This document shows positions 40,323 to 64,000 of a stretch of 64,000 nucleotides of DNA, in pieces. The stretch is from Elgaria multicarinata webbii (lineage: Eukaryota > Chordata > Lepidosauria > Squamata > Anguidae): positions 54,540,001-54,604,000 of the forward strand of contig NC_086172.1 of the NCBI RefSeq assembly GCF_023053635.1, given 5' to 3'. The position numbers and the translations under genes are program-made. The stretch's first letter is position 1, and each line of letters opens with the position of its first letter. The notes below the pieces were generated by a model. That model did no database searches. It saw only the letters and a program-made list of their open reading frames with translations, and had not been told where the DNA came from.

Positions 40323-41654
40323 TTATGTAATTCCTATGTATCTCTTTATGCACATTTTAAAGCTATTTGCAGCCGGATGTGGGTGAGGGGATACGTTCTC
40401 TGTAAAATTGTAATTATGGTTGAGCAAGTTTAGAAACTCATTCTTCTCCAAATTGAATAAAGACCAAATAATGGTATGAAGGGGAGGAATGGAGTGGTTC
40501 TGTATTGATTGTCTTGACATATTGACTGATACAGTGCACCTTTTTGTACACCCTTCATATTGCAACCATTAGAATCCCTGTATGCACTTAACTTGAAGTA
40601 GCGGCAATCAAGTCCTGTGCAATGTTGTCTCTTTATTAGTTTCATAGCGGAGTGGGTACACAACACAGACTTTTGATCTAAGCCAGGGCCACCGGGTCAA
40701 ATATCTCATTAAGTGGTTTTGAAGCTATAAATGGAGAGTTTTATCATAGGCTTGTTCAGCAAAATAAGACCACTAAATGAAAGAAGTCAGGAAAGACTAA
40801 TGTAATTCTAGGCCGATTATCTACTTAAATACCTACCTTTTTAATGCAGAGGCATAAAAGAACAAAGAACTTTGTGTGTCAGTAATTGTGGAGAGAGCCC
40901 ACAATATCCAGTGTGCCTCATTGCTTCCTTGAACAGAAGGACTATTTAGACACAAAGCCCACAAACTACCTGTGGCAGCAAATCTATTTCTTCAACTGCA
41001 GGTCTTCCCAATCACATCTGAAGAAAGGGGTGGAGTTTGTAGTGGTAGGTCTGGGAGTAGTACTAGTAAACCTTCTTGCTATGTTTGTTCCTGAAATCCA
41101 TTTTCCAGTCTGGATGAGCTCATGCCACTAACACTGCATACCTGGAGACAGTATACCAACCTGTCAGTCGATGTCTCTGCTTTAAGTTACCATTGGAGCT
41201 GGCACACTTTTGCCACCACAGGTCATAGTTTAGGCCTGAGACTGAACTTGGAGCAGGCACTACCTAGCTTGAATAAGGCCCAGTTTATTGTTCCCATGTT
41301 ACGCCTAAAAATCTGGATAGAATCACAGGATTGTGGCTTGCAAAAGGTTGTTTGGCATGTCAGTCCCTTGCTCATACATTGGCTTTGTATATGATTGCTG
41401 TACTAAAACCCAAAAGACTCAAGAATGAGAGCCCATTCATCTCTTACATATTGCTAACTTCAGTAGGTTTTTGGAGTTATCAAGTTTTTTCTCATTGAAT
41501 TAGCACAAGCAACAAAATAGCTGAGATAGTGTGATTTCTTGATATATAATCTAAGGATTTCTTGCAGATAAAGGGTATGACAAATACAATAGCCTGAGAG
41601 GGACCATTCAGTGCCAATATGATTTTGTGCTACACTTGGCAACCACAGAACTGG

Positions 41655-41800
41655 CTGTTATGTTCTCCATGTTAATGGGGTGTCTGCTTATAGCCATGAA
41701 CATAGATTAGACAAATTCATGGTGGAGAACGCGATCAATGACAACTGGTCATGTTAATTTTAATCTCCAGTATCAGGTGGTATGCCAGCAGGTGAGTCCT
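41655..41800 (+). mobile_element. CR1-like 3'-end repeat fragment
   Basis: TTAGACAAATTCATGGTGGA, GACAACTGGTCATGTTAATT and CTCCAGTATCAGGTGGTATG align with the family at 19010 and 26020. Confidence 0.65.
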
Positions 41801-41989
41801 GTTTTGGGACACCAATACGCATCAAGACTAGGTCTTTTTCGGTCAATTTAATAAGATCTGTACAGGCTGATTAGTGTCGTCCTTTAAGTGGAACATAAGC
41901 ATAGCATATGTTAACTTGGAAGTATTTTATTTTGAAGAACTAAGCTGGAAAATAAGAGTATGCAAGTCATAGTAGTCACTTAATTTTTT

Positions 41990-44900
41990 ATTCATCTTTC
42001 TGTGGGAATAGGGAAAGAAAGCATACATTTATACAATATTTCACAATCACTTTTATCCAAGATGGGGTTATTTTATTTTAAATACTTGCCAAAAAATAGC
42101 AAGAGCAATTTGACAGTAGTACAACAACCTGTGCCCAGAACACTGACAAGTACCGAGTAAAGCTAAATAATTGCGTACCAATATCTTGAGAGGTAACATC
42201 TTATATGGACTGAGTGTGCATTAAAAAAAAAAAGTACTGCTGGTTGAGTATCTTGAGGTAAATGGTGTTCCAACAAGGATACTATTTTTATCATTTGCTC
42301 ATAATTCTGTACATAGCTTTCTGTATCTTATACCAAATATTCCTAATAAAAATGCGTTAAAAAGGTTAAAAAGAGAACTGGAAAAAGGTCAACCAATCAG
42401 TCACCTCACTTTGTTAAACTACAATCAGCAATTTATTCTGTAGAACTGTAGTATGAATAATATTTATTACTACTACATCTGATTACACCTTAGTTATGCA
42501 AGAGCTACTCCACATGGATTTTGCTATCAAAGAAGGTATAAAGTTGTGTATTGTAATCCAGACTCATTTTCAGAATATCACCATGAATGAGAACGCTAGG
42601 TCAAATAACTCCAACAATTACGAGGCACAATCTGTTCCAAAATGCTAAGTTATATTTAGCAACTGTACAAAGAGTAGTCATGCATTGTGTGATATAAAGT
42701 TCTTAGCATCTAACACAAACTGAAAATGGATTGCAGGGTTTAGACTTCAGTTGATCACAAAACTGGCTATTCTGTTAATCCTGTGGCAATTATATGGCAG
42801 CCAACTAAGTAGACACAGGCAAACCAAAGACAACTGAAAGCTTGAGTCAAAGCTCCAGCTTTTCTTCACGAGTCAAAGATACAAGGTGAACCACCAGAGC
42901 TGGCCATACAAGCTGCATGATTCAAATACAAAAAGCAACAATTGTCACAATATCTGCCAGAAAGCAGAGCATCTTTCCTAGCTCAGACTTAACATTGGCT
43001 TTTATTTATAGGTCTTGGCTTAAGCATTTTTTTTTTAAAGAAAAAACCAACAACCTTGCCCACCTCTACGTTTTCTGTGTAAGTCAGAAACAAAGATGTT
43101 GAGATTCCCTGCAAGATATTATTGTAAATATGGATCAAAACAGTTTGGTAAATTTTAGCAATTTTACAGATTCTACCAAAGTTTTCCGACCTGTGGTATC
43201 ATTCTTGTTAAAATTTTTGAACTAGTTATTTAGGGGATTTTGAAAGGCATTAAATAATATGAGACATTACTCTGATTGTCAGTTTTGATGATTTTCTCTA
43301 TGTGACCTGGAATCAGAAACATATTAGCAAAATACACAAGAAAAAATTTCCTACCTGGCTCAGGTCATATTGGTGGAAGTCTGTGTTTGATAGAAAGCTG
43401 CTCTATGAAAATTTGGGGGTAATTTCCCAAGACAAACATAGCTTTTCAATGGTTCTTATATTTACATGTTTTTAGATGACCACTGATAGTTTCTACATTT
43501 TCTTAGTATAAACACTATCATTTTGAGGAGAAACAAGACATATCAACCATTCAGATCTTTTTTACGCATGACTTCTTGAGTTAGGATCACTATATCAAGC
43601 CCTAAAATTAGTAGCAAGCAAATAATCCTTAATTCAAAAATACAATTGAAGAAACAGTCCCCCTATATTTGTCACCAAACAAAATGAACAAATTGTGTCC
43701 AACAGTATCCGTAACCCAGTTGGGCACGGGGTTCTTCGGTCTACCACAAAACCATAAGGCAATACAGTAATCTTTGCATGGTATGCCAGTTACAAACAAC
43801 TCTGCTATTACCCTTCTCCCTGTTTTCAAGTTTGGTGACCAGAAACTTGTTTATAAATAATTCCTCTTTGTTCCCAGAGATCAGTACATAAGAAAACAGT
43901 GTGGTTTAATAAATAACTGTTTAGAAGAGAATATTCACAGTGAACAACTGATTGACATAAAAAAAATATTTATAAGTCTAATGCATGATTAAAAAATGAC
44001 CTGACCAGAATCTGATAATACTGGCTACTATTGGTTCAGTACTTAGTTTTAGAGCATGAACTGACTTTGGCCTGTATACATGTAGCTGATCAAATAACTG
44101 TAGTGTTATTACTTTTCAAAAGTACTTTGGCACCTGTCTACTTACTGCCCTTTTTCCTAGGATATTTTTTTATATCGTAAGGCTCAACATCTTAAATGCC
44201 TATAAAGATGCTCTTGAATACAGTAGTTTAAATTTAAAGTTGTAGGGCTTTTTTGCTAGACTGTGCTACATTATTATCTCTACAGAAATAATTGCATATC
44301 TGATGGTAAGCATGTTTTTAAAAAGTAGTGTGTAGCTGTATTTTTTGGTGACCATAGGTAAACCTATGCATCACAAACAAATATTACTCTGACAAGTCAA
44401 TACCAAAAATCAAGTGTTGTGAAGCTGTAAAAGGCAACGCATGAAGGTGAGGAGTTCTGGGTAATGAAGCTTCCTGAGGGGATCCTGACACAGTGGGAAC
44501 TGGGCTGGATCCAAGTTTAATCACATGCAATGATACTCCACCCCACCCCAACCCTATCCCAAATGCTACACAGATGGTCAAACGCCATCTGTGTCGCATT
44601 TGCAGAAAGCTGGAAAGGCTGCTGAGAGGAGGAAAGAGCAGGAAGTCTGCTTCTGCCAGCCCGGTTACTAACACTTAAATCGGAATCCAACCCACTGAAT
44701 CCTGCTTAGTGAAATAAAATACACTAGTCAGAACATTAACAAATATAAAATTCGAAAAAGCTTCTTTCAAAAGAATTAAAGTCAAGAGCTTTCCAGTGCC
44801 GTAGCTCATTTTTTTTCAAAAAAAGTCATGCTTAAGTTTTCAAATTACCACCAGACACTGCAAACCTAAATAGTTAGTCAAATAAATGTATGCAATATTT

Positions 44901-45735
44901 TGGGAACTGGAGGTAAAATAAAGCTTTAAACTAAAAATTGGGGAAGTTTGCCATTTAACACACAATACATTTTATACACAAGCTAGAACAAGAAATGACT
45001 AATACACCATTTTAGGAATGGCCACTGACTGTTGGCATGAAGCACAGCTTACCATCTTTTTTAAAAAACAAACCATTGTGAATCTGTAACACATCATGTA
45101 CAAAATCTAGATCAATTATTTCAGTTTTGTTAGTGTTGTCAATTCAACAATTTAGCATAGGTGGAACTGAGGTATACCTTGTTGAGGGAGGTTAAGTAAT
45201 GCTTGGAAGCCTTTTTGCTAGATCCCACTTTGATTACATAGAACAGCAGCACACTAAACATTCACAAGCTGTGTCATATTGGCATTACAATAGTCATTTA
45301 TATAAACACAACAGCAAATGCAATAAAAACAAGTTACCCTTTTTTTCTTAAATCTGAAATGAAATGTTTGATTTAAAAAAAATAGCAGTAGTTCATTTTA
45401 AGGAATTAGTCTTAGTCTGACATGTTAAGAAATACAATGTCAGCTTTTAAAATGTTTGAGTAGCCAGGATAGGTCCATGTTCTTTTAATAAGTTTGTTGA
45501 CATAATTTTGTCATTTTCTCAGTCCCATGTCCTTCAGGCATATGCAAGGAATGCAGTAAGTCTCCTGGATCCATGTCTGGTGTAGGGCAATGAGGCGTCT
45601 TCCTACTGACACTCCGAAGGCAGACTTACCATTCCACGTTTCAAGCAGAAAAATGTTGACCAGAAACAGGCCCATTAGCTTAGCAGCTCCAGTTCACAGA
45701 GTCTTATTGGTCAAGATGTGTGACCAGTGCAGCTA
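41990..45735 (-). other. ACVR2A: Probable ACVR2A 3' UTR
   Basis: AT-rich sequence extends downstream of the stop with few recognisable repeats, in keeping with the long (about 3 kb) 3' UTR of mammalian ACVR2A. Candidate poly(A) signals on the - strand lie at 42072-42077, 41987-41992 and 41926-41931. Which one is used cannot be decided here. A GC-richer patch at 44440-44690 looks inserted. Open frames here are short and unsupported. Confidence 0.55.
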
Positions 45736-56765
<11,030 letters not shown>

Positions 56766-57299
56766 CTAGAAACAGATAACATTAATTAGGCTCCAGGGTT
56801 GTTGGTGTTTTTTGCCCCCATACTAATCAACCTGTATAAAGAAGGGGAAAATATACCTTTGGGGGCCAAGCTCTGCCAATAAAACTTAGTAGCAGAAGAC
56901 AAACACTATAATCTCAAGCTGTATCAAGAATGTATTAGCACGTTTCACATTCTTGTCGGCAAAAATAAAACGAGTAACTTCAACAATTACTTGAGTGTAA
57001 AATTCCAACAGACAATTGTGTATATAGATGCAGAGAGAGAACATTAGGTATGCAAGTTCCACTTAAATGAAGGCAATGAAAAATTACATTTACGCTTAAA
57101 TTTCTTTCAATTGTGTTTACATGTTTAATTACCATTAATGATCTATTAAAAAAACCAGATAGTTACTGAAGGACTGCAGCTTTCTGCAGCATATATTCAT
57201 TTGTGAAAAGATCCCTTCCATATAAACAGAAGCCAAAGATTAGGCACCAAGTATGTCCTAGATTCTTGCCCAGACTGTGAATAAAGAGAAGTACTGTTA

Positions 57300-57394
57300 A
57301 AAAAAATTGTAAATTGCCCAGAGAGCTTCGGCTATGGGGCGGTATACAAATGTAATAAATAATTGTTGTTGTAGTAGTAGTAGTAGTAGTAGTA

Positions 57395-57441
<47 letters not shown>
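57300..57441 (+). mobile_element. LINE tail with (TTG)(TAG)(TAA)n microsatellite
   Basis: AATTGCCCAGAGAGCTTCGG and GGGGCGGTATACAAATGTAA at 57310-57354 are the LINE tail. It runs into TTGTTGTAG, seven or more TAG units, then a long TAA run to about 57441. Confidence 0.85.
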
Positions 57442-57442
<1 letters not shown>

Positions 57443-58619
57443 TGGTCTCCTTCTTTAGGCCTCAGTAAGTTTGTATACATCAGGTTTTGTAATTGTATGC
57501 TTGCATTTACTGCTGCCAGTTATAATGACAGGGCAGGATGGTAGTGGTATCCCCTCCCCGCTTTTTTAGGCAAATGAACTACACCATTTAATGTTACACT
57601 GTAAAAGCTTATACTTCTCATTTAGATATTTCCTACCTAAAAGTACATTCAGATTTTCTTCTTATAGGAGAGCATTTTGTACACGGATTCTTGATCGACA
57701 ATGCTTATGACTTCACAACACATTTAACCTCAAATCTGCACCAGTTAAGTGGTAAAATTCTCCTTACCCCTTGGCAAAATGCAAGCAACCAAGCTATCCC
57801 ATGCTGAGAGGGGTTACCATCAGCAATTTGTTCATCTATACAGACTCCTCATGTTGCACATTTCCAATGTGTAGACAACATAAATGTTACCTGAATTTAT
57901 TTCTTTACTGATTACATGGAAGGGGACTCCACCAAAGGTAATGGGGTAATTCAAATTTTCCTTTCCCTCTCTCTGACTGAACAGGGCCAACAGAGCTTCT
58001 TTCTGCACTGACCCCCTTCCTTCTATATGTAGCTTTTCAGGCATGCCCACTTCCTGCCTCCCTTAGCCTTTCTCCCTAGTAAACAATTGCTTGTCATTGG
58101 TTTCCCTCTAAAGCTCAAGAAAACCAGATGACTTTGTTCTGCTCCACTCCCACCCAGCCTTCCTTCATTTTTATACCACCCATGTTCCTGAAACAGGGGG
58201 AGGGGCTTAGCAAGGCAGATGTGCCCCCCCACTGTACTATGATCATGCACACGTCATCTCTTTCATGATGGGAAAAGCCCACTCTACACAAGTATACTAG
58301 TATTCTTCATGCGCTTAAAGTAGAAATAAAACTATGAAGTCTAAATTCTTTCACAGTCATTTCAGTGTTAAGCTGTAGGCAATATTTTATACTATAAAAA
58401 CAGGATGGATTTCTATCTTGGATTATGTGTGTTTTTTGCTTGTTTTGCAGGTTAATAGACCCCAGTAACTCCCTTTATTTATGGAAAGAGCAAGGTTTAT
58501 TTATAAAACATCCCAATTTCACTTAAACTTGATGGCTTTTGAAAATCCTTCAAATTCAGTTTGCAGCTACAGCGTGTTTAAGGTTTTCACGAGACAATCA
58601 CTCAGCTGTCCTACTAAAC
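57442..58619. other. ACVR2A intron 4, unexplained
   Basis: 57880-58260 is moderately GC-rich with - strand frames of 72 and 75 residues and no recognised product. No transmembrane-domain exon of ACVR2A was found here or further right. Confidence 0.4.
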
Positions 58620-59560
58620 CCATCATCTGTACGCCGCCCTGAGATTTTATTGATATAGGGCGGGCTATAAATGTTTTAAATAAGTAAATAAAATAAAATC
58701 ATAATAATACATATTGGAAGAAATTTCTTAAAACCACCCAAAATTCCACCCAATTATGTATTTATTAAAACATTTGTATCTCACACCATATCACTGGGAT
58801 CTCAGGGCGGCATACAGATAAAATCAGAACAATGTAAAACAATAAATATACACAACTAAAAATGTATTAAATCATTGACAAACTAAAACCAGTAGAAAAA
58901 TTTAAAAGCAATAAGAACAATTAAAAACAATTATAACGTGCAACCTTGGAGAATTTAGCCTTCAAAGGCTTTAATAAAATGCTGTTTTAACTTGGTGCCA
59001 AAATGAAGTCAGCGTTGGCACCAGTCAAGTCTCCAAGGGAAGGGCATTCCGCAACTAAGGTGCCACCACAGAGAAAGCCCTTTCCCATGACCCAAATTAA
59101 TGTATTTCTCATGTTGGTGGGACACAGAGGATAGTTCCTCCTACAGATCTCAAATCTTGGGTAGTCATATATACTGTAGGGAGAGTTGCTACATCAAGTA
59201 CCAAGGTCCCAAGATGTTTAGGGCTTTAAATATCTTTGCCAACACCTTGAATTCTGCCCAAAAAAGTATATGCAGCCAATGCAATTATTTTAAGACAGGT
59301 GTCATATGGTTTTTATAGGATGTTCCAGTGAGCATCCTATTCTTCAAGGGCAGTCCTGCGAGTAGTGCATTGCTGTAGTCTAACTGGGAAGTTACCATTG
59401 CATGGACTACTGTACATTCAAAACAAGATACAAAAATATAATTTGTAGATATTTTAGAACCTATGAGCCGGAAATGAAATCCTGCCCTCCTGGGTTCCCC
59501 AGATAACTCCACAGTCTTACTGGTCATTTGGTGATTTCCAAGCTTTTCTGCAATACCCAC
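58620..59560. mobile_element. LINE tail (+) followed by a reversed L2/CR1-like LINE
   Basis: 58628-58690 is a + strand tail (ACGCCGCCCTGAGATTTTAT, GGGCGGGCTATAAATG). 58745-59470 is a - strand LINE: VVHAMVTSQLDYSNALLAGL near 59340-59400 is the RT C-terminal block, followed by a decayed C-terminus and a 3' UTR beginning TCTGTATGCCGCCCTGAGAT. Confidence 0.75.
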
Positions 59561-60077
59561 CCCCCTTTCTAGCAGGCTGAAATGCCTCTCCTAAGACTTA
59601 ATTTCTGGCAACAAGAGCTGTAAGCTATAATATGCTTGTATTTGGAGAGTACTTTGGCCCCACGCACCACTGGAATGCAGCTCCTGAGAAATTCTCCAAA
59701 ACTGAATTTGGCCTTTGGACTGAAAGAGGTTCCCCACCCATTTTAGAACACTAGTCTTTGAACAGCAACATGAGCAGGACCATCACGAAGACAAAAGCAC
59801 TATTAGGAGAGTACTATTTACTTCATAAAATTACCAAATTTAGTCTTTTACCTCCAACTAAAATGAAGGCTAAGTACATGCAACTATATTTCTTAATGTT
59901 CATGCCATTATGCTTGCCTCTCCCTTCCCCCTGTTATCTATCTGATTGTCAATATTTAAATAAGGTCATCAGGGCAGGAATCCTGACTTTTTAAAATTCA
60001 TATTACTCTGAGGAGAGCACTATATCAACCAAACAATAATCCTTAATGCAAGTATGTAAGAATGCTGAACACACACG

Positions 60078-60240
60078 TTCTGACAGCGTCCTCCCACCTG
60101 TAGAACTGATATTGCTGGTGGATTCAATCCCCCTCTCCCTGCTGCATGCACTGCAGACTTGTTCCAGAGGGTTGGAGGACCCTCCAGAGCACAAATGGAG
60201 TTGGTTTTTTTTGGGGGGGGGGCTGTACGGGAAGCAGTAG
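60078..60240. repeat. Unnamed interspersed family, copy D
   Basis: TTCAATCCCCCTCTCCCTGC, GACTTGTTCCAGAGGGTTGG and AGGACCCTCCAGAGCACAAA align with copies at 25300, 28600 and 54290. A poly-G run is at 60212-60221. Confidence 0.55.
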
Positions 60241-62345
60241 ATGTGGCATTTGTGTGTGTTCCATCCAATTTCTAAGTCTTTTCTTTGCAAAATAGCACAT
60301 CAGATGCAAACAACTGAAAATTTGATGAGACCTTAATTTACTGAGTTACCATTTCTTCACCTATCAATAATAGCCACTGTGTTTAAGGATACAAAAATGC
60401 AACCATTTAATTATAGGATTCTATTACAGAACTGTTTTAAAACTTAACTAAGTGAACCAGTTCGAGTCTTTCCTTTATGCAGTAGTATTTATGAAAAAAA
60501 CTTGGTCATATTTAAACTACTGGTTGCATTTACTTTACATTATCTAAGAAATGAGTTATCTAGAGATTTTTTTTTTTAACAAATGCTCCCAGTTATAGGA
60601 TACGTAAAAATTGACAACATGTAGTAGCTATAAAAAAGAGTAACAGCTAACTAGTAAATCCTCACTAAAACAAGGAATAACACATGTATTAATAAGTCAA
60701 TGAGGATGAAATCAATAATTTTGGATTCTGGAAAGTTCTGATCTTTTATAAAAGAAAAACATTTAATGTCTCTGTCTTCAGGTTAACTTTTAGAGAAAAG
60801 TTTCAACTAAATGGATGGAAAAATATAATGTTGTATAAACTAATTTAATCCCCACCAGCCCACAATAGTGATAGCTACGTATGTAAAATACACATGGAAA
60901 CAATGTATTTAATAAAATAATAGGGAAAGTATTATACACTACAGTACCCAAGATTCAAAGCACTGCTTGACTAATCCCACATATCCAAGGCAACAGCAGC
61001 CCACCATGCCATATATCGCACCACATTTGAACTTGAGGAGACTTCCAAAAGTAGATTGGGGCATGGCATGAGAGTCGGCTGTTCAAAGAAAAGATGCCAA
61101 CAATTTCACAGAACATGTCCAAGCCCTTTATACATGCCTAAAATTACTCTTTGGATCCCAACCATTGGCACTATAAAATGCTTTACAATTCAATTTTACT
61201 TCCAAATTAAGATGCTGATTTTATCTGAAACATGGAGAAAGTAAATGAAAATCTGCCAACATTATGCTTTAGAAAAACTGCATTTATCTAGTAACAATAT
61301 TGTCAGTATTCATGACAATACAAAATTTGATTCTAAAGTCTAAAAGAGAAAATATCAACCCTGAGTAATTGTACTTGGCACAATATTAGATACTGGGGTA
61401 TCTCAACTAGTGACACCACAGGCTGTAGCCAAAATAGTTTGGCAACACTGAAATGATAGTTTGTAGATGTACATTGGAACAGCAGTATGTGGCTTTTTGG
61501 TCCAAACATTTATAAATGTCTGGTCCAAGTATTACCCCAATATCACTCATATAGTCTACAACTCCACAAATCTATGACTGTAAACAAACAATGCATCTTA
61601 CCTCTATCATTATATGAAAGGCGTGCTTGTAAAGAAAAACACAAGCAAAAGGAAATTACTTTTGTATAGTACAAATTAGATACACGAACAGCTTATGAAA
61701 TATAATAGAAAAGAGTGCTAAGTAGTTAATAGATAAGATCCACAATGGAAGTCTATATTTTTTTTTTTAAAAAAAAATCATAATAAAAGCTTTGTACTGA
61801 ACCCCTTCCCCCTGCCACCCCGCTGGTGGTCTTTGAAAGTCAAAAATATAACTTTAGTATGACACAAATGTAACTTCGATATTTAAAAACATGTGATTTG
61901 ATCCAGGACTTGCCTTCCATAAAAAGTGCCTCCACCTGATTTCTGGTTATCCCCCTGCACCACAGCTTATAGGTTTCAGCAGGGTCCTCAACTCTCTGTG
62001 TAGCCTTTTCAGGGACTGGGGTGAGGATGCCCAGTTGCACGTGACTAACATCTGAATTCAACACTAAATGTATTTGTAACTAAATGTTCAAACTGATATG
62101 TTTCCAAAAATTACCATTGCGAGATTAATCCAAACATACTGCAACTGTTACCCAAATCTTAATGTATGAATGCTGAATTACTACATTTGAAGTAATTCAA
62201 ACTGTTCATTTTATAGATGTTCCTGTGAGCTTTCCAAATTTTCCTAACATGAATACATGAAGAATTTTATAGGTCTCTATAATACACCAGAGGGCAGTAT
62301 TGCATCATCTAATACTACCTACAAACTTTAACACACCTGTGAAAC
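60241..62345. other. ACVR2A intron 4, AT-rich
   Basis: Homopolymer A/T runs (60568-60578, 61760-61778). No named feature. Confidence 0.45.
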
Positions 62346-62349
62346 AAAA

Positions 62350-62965
62350 TACAAAAAACAAGCTGAAGACTTGTTTTTCTGTTCACCACTCTGCCGCAAA
62401 GATCATCTTCTTGGCTCGCCGCTCTGACCATGTTACTCCGCTTCTGAAATCTCTTCATTGGCTTCCAATTCACTTCAGAATCCAATATAAACTTCTCCTG
62501 TTAACCTTCAAAGCTTTTCACGGTCTAGCTCCTTCCTATCTCTCCTCTCTCATCTCACACTATTGCCCCGCTCGTGCTCTTCGCTCCTCTGATGCCATGT
62601 TTCTCGCCTGCCCAAGGGCCTCTACTTCCCTTGCTCGGCTCCGTCCATTTTCTTCTGCTGCCCCTTACGCCTGGAACACTCTTCCAGAACATTTGAGAAC
62701 TACAACTTCAATTGCAGCTTTTAAAGCTCAACTAAAAACTTTTCTTTTTCCTAAAGCTTTTAAAACTTGATGTTGTGCAGACTTTATACTGTTAGTTTTA
62801 CCCTACCCTGTGCCTGCTTACCCTACCCTGTGCCTGTTTGCATTCTCTTCCCCTCCTTATTGTTTTACTATGATTTTATTAGATTGTAAGCCTATGCGGC
62901 AGAGTCTTGCTATTTACTGTTTTACTCTGTACAGCACCATGTACATTGATGGTGCTATATAAATA
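62350..62965 (+). mobile_element. L2 LINE 3' end with uninterrupted ORF2 C-terminus
   Basis: The + strand frame is open to the natural stop at 62770: ARRSDHVTPLLKSLHWLPIH, IQYKLLLLTFKAFHGLAPSY, RLRPFSSAAPYAWNTLPEHL and LKTFLFPKAFKT. The 3' UTR ends in the L2 signature TGTACATTGATGGTGCTATA plus AATAAATAAATAA. 5'-truncated as usual. Antisense to ACVR2A. Confidence 0.92.
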
Positions 62966-62969
62966 AATA

Positions 62970-63010
<41 letters not shown>
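62964..63010. repeat. (AAT)n microsatellite
   Basis: Grown from the 3' tail of the adjoining L2 copy. Confidence 0.95.
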
Positions 63011-63059
63011 GACAAAAACAAACAAAACACGAAACTAACTGCTGAACTTGCTAATTCAT

Positions 63060-63374
63060 GGGCTCTTCCACGCGTCGTACTGAAAGCGCTTCCATCCGCC
63101 CCCAGTGCACCCCAAAAACGATCGTGTAGCTTGCCTGTAAAAGAGACGAGGAAGAGGCGTCATTGCTGGCGCCACCGCCGCCACCCACCTCCCTCCTCGC
63201 CCGCTGGGACGGAGAGCTTCTTCCGCCGAGCTCTCCGTCCCGGCGGGCGAGGAGGAAGGCAGCGGCGGCAACGACGCCTCTTCCTCGTCTCTTTTACAGG
63301 CAAACTACACGATCGTTTTCGGGGTGCACTGGGGGCGGATGGAAGCGCTTTCAGTACGATGTGTGGAAGAGCCC
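63060..63374. mobile_element. 315-bp GC-rich palindrome (foldback element)
   Basis: The two arms are inverted copies, starting GGGCTCTTCCACGCGTCGTA and ending with its inverse. They meet at GGAGAGCT-(10 nt)-AGCTCTCC around 63211-63236. Near-identical for the outer 110 bp; the left inner arm has about 13 extra bases. CpG-rich, unlike its surroundings. No clear target duplication. Frames inside are shadows of the GC content. Confidence 0.88.
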
Positions 63375-64000
63375 CAAGTGAGCTTTTATCTGATGATCAT
63401 AGCTTTACTTTAGTGGGTGTACTGCTAGAAATGCAATACTTTTCTTTCTTTATTGGCTACAACTTCCATTCTAAAACTTCTCTGAGGAAGACACTGCATT
63501 CCATTTCAGGTTCACAAAGACCCTACAGAAGCTCAAAATTTAGAAACTTATAATTAAGATCCAGAAGGCCTTTGTGACACAGAGCAAGCAGGCTCAGCTG
63601 ACAGCTATTGAACACTGAGAAGATGGCATTCCCAGCACAAGAATGAGCCCACTGGAATGCTAAAATGCTCTAGGGCTTCTACTCTACTGTCTTGGAAAGC
63701 ATACACCTTTGGTTCATGCAGGTTGGCAGTGAAGAACTCTGCTTAGAAACTAGTCCTTGAAAACTATCCCAGTGTTGTCAGTGGCAGCTCAGAGTGTTAA
63801 CAGGGTGTGGGGGAGGGGAGCAAAGGAGGCTGGCTGGCGTTGCCAGCAGAGTTCAGCATTAGGGTTTCTTCAGGAAAAGGAACAGCATGGAAGCCTGTAG
63901 AGTAGTGTTTTTTGGGTTTTTCAACTGCTTCTGCAACCCACCTTTGCTGCCTGGAAAAACAACCCATGAACAACCCACATTTTGGGGTTCAGACTTCACG

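Larger units (their letters stand above)
38984..41989. other. Convergent intergenic region ORC4-ACVR2A
   Basis: About 3 kb between the two gene ends. It holds a hairpin MITE, a CR1-like fragment and a (GT)n run at 39617-39630. Frames at 39617-39943 and 40886-41394 are open but match nothing I recognise. Confidence 0.5.

Noticed and set aside
40886-41394. Two adjoining + strand frames in the intergenic gap
   Set aside because: No domain, no splice or promoter support; gap sequence is otherwise repeat-derived.
62300-62770. 156-residue + strand frame as a host gene
   Set aside because: It is the C-terminus of an L2 LINE ORF2 followed by the L2 3' tail.
63131-63553. 140-residue + strand frame
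   Set aside because: Runs through the GC-rich palindrome; the opposite strand is open as well, as expected from an inverted repeat.
56766-64000. Search for ACVR2A exon 4 (transmembrane helix)
   Set aside because: No - strand match to the conserved YRHHKMAYPPVLVPTQ segment with splice sites was seen; exons 1-4 must lie beyond the right edge.

Overview
This window is vertebrate nuclear DNA, most likely from a squamate reptile (lizard or snake). It holds two conserved multi-exon genes that converge tail to tail. ORC4 (origin recognition complex subunit 4) is on the + strand and ACVR2A (activin receptor type 2A) is on the - strand. The same pair lies tail to tail in mammals, with MBD5 divergent from ORC4, so the locus corresponds to human 2q22-q23. 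The squamate call is an inference from the repeats: many L2/CR1-like LINE remnants, tRNA-derived and MIR-like SINEs, hAT-type MITEs and hairpin MITEs.

Layout. 1-17.6 kb has no protein-coding exon that I can support. It is AT-rich, holds repeat fossils, and is probably the first intron(s) of MBD5 on the - strand (inferred from synteny). 17.65-18.96 kb is a CpG-rich block that fits a bidirectional MBD5/ORC4 promoter, with an NRF1 site and ETS sites. 18.7-38.2 kb is ORC4, with a noncoding first exon and 13 coding exons that I could place splice site by splice site, giving a 432-residue protein. 38.2-38.8 kb is the ORC4 3' UTR. 38.8-42 kb is a short convergent intergenic gap. 42-45.7 kb is the probable ACVR2A 3' UTR. 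45.7-56.8 kb holds seven coding exons of ACVR2A, equivalent to human exons 5-11 (juxtamembrane segment, whole kinase domain and C-terminal tail). 56.8-64 kb is intron 4. The signal peptide, ligand-binding and transmembrane exons lie beyond the right edge.

The genes do not act in one pathway. ORC4 is an AAA+ subunit of the replication origin recognition complex in the nucleus. ACVR2A is a plasma-membrane serine/threonine kinase receptor for activins and related ligands. They are linked only by synteny.

The rest is repeat archaeology: two non-autonomous hAT elements with perfect 8-bp target duplications (one nested in an older repeat just inside ORC4 intron 1), a perfect 160-bp tandem duplication, a 315-bp GC-rich palindrome, a short interstitial telomeric array, a GC-rich unexplained block in ACVR2A intron 10, and an unnamed interspersed family present at four or five places. 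I found no retrovirus or LTR element and no new gene system.
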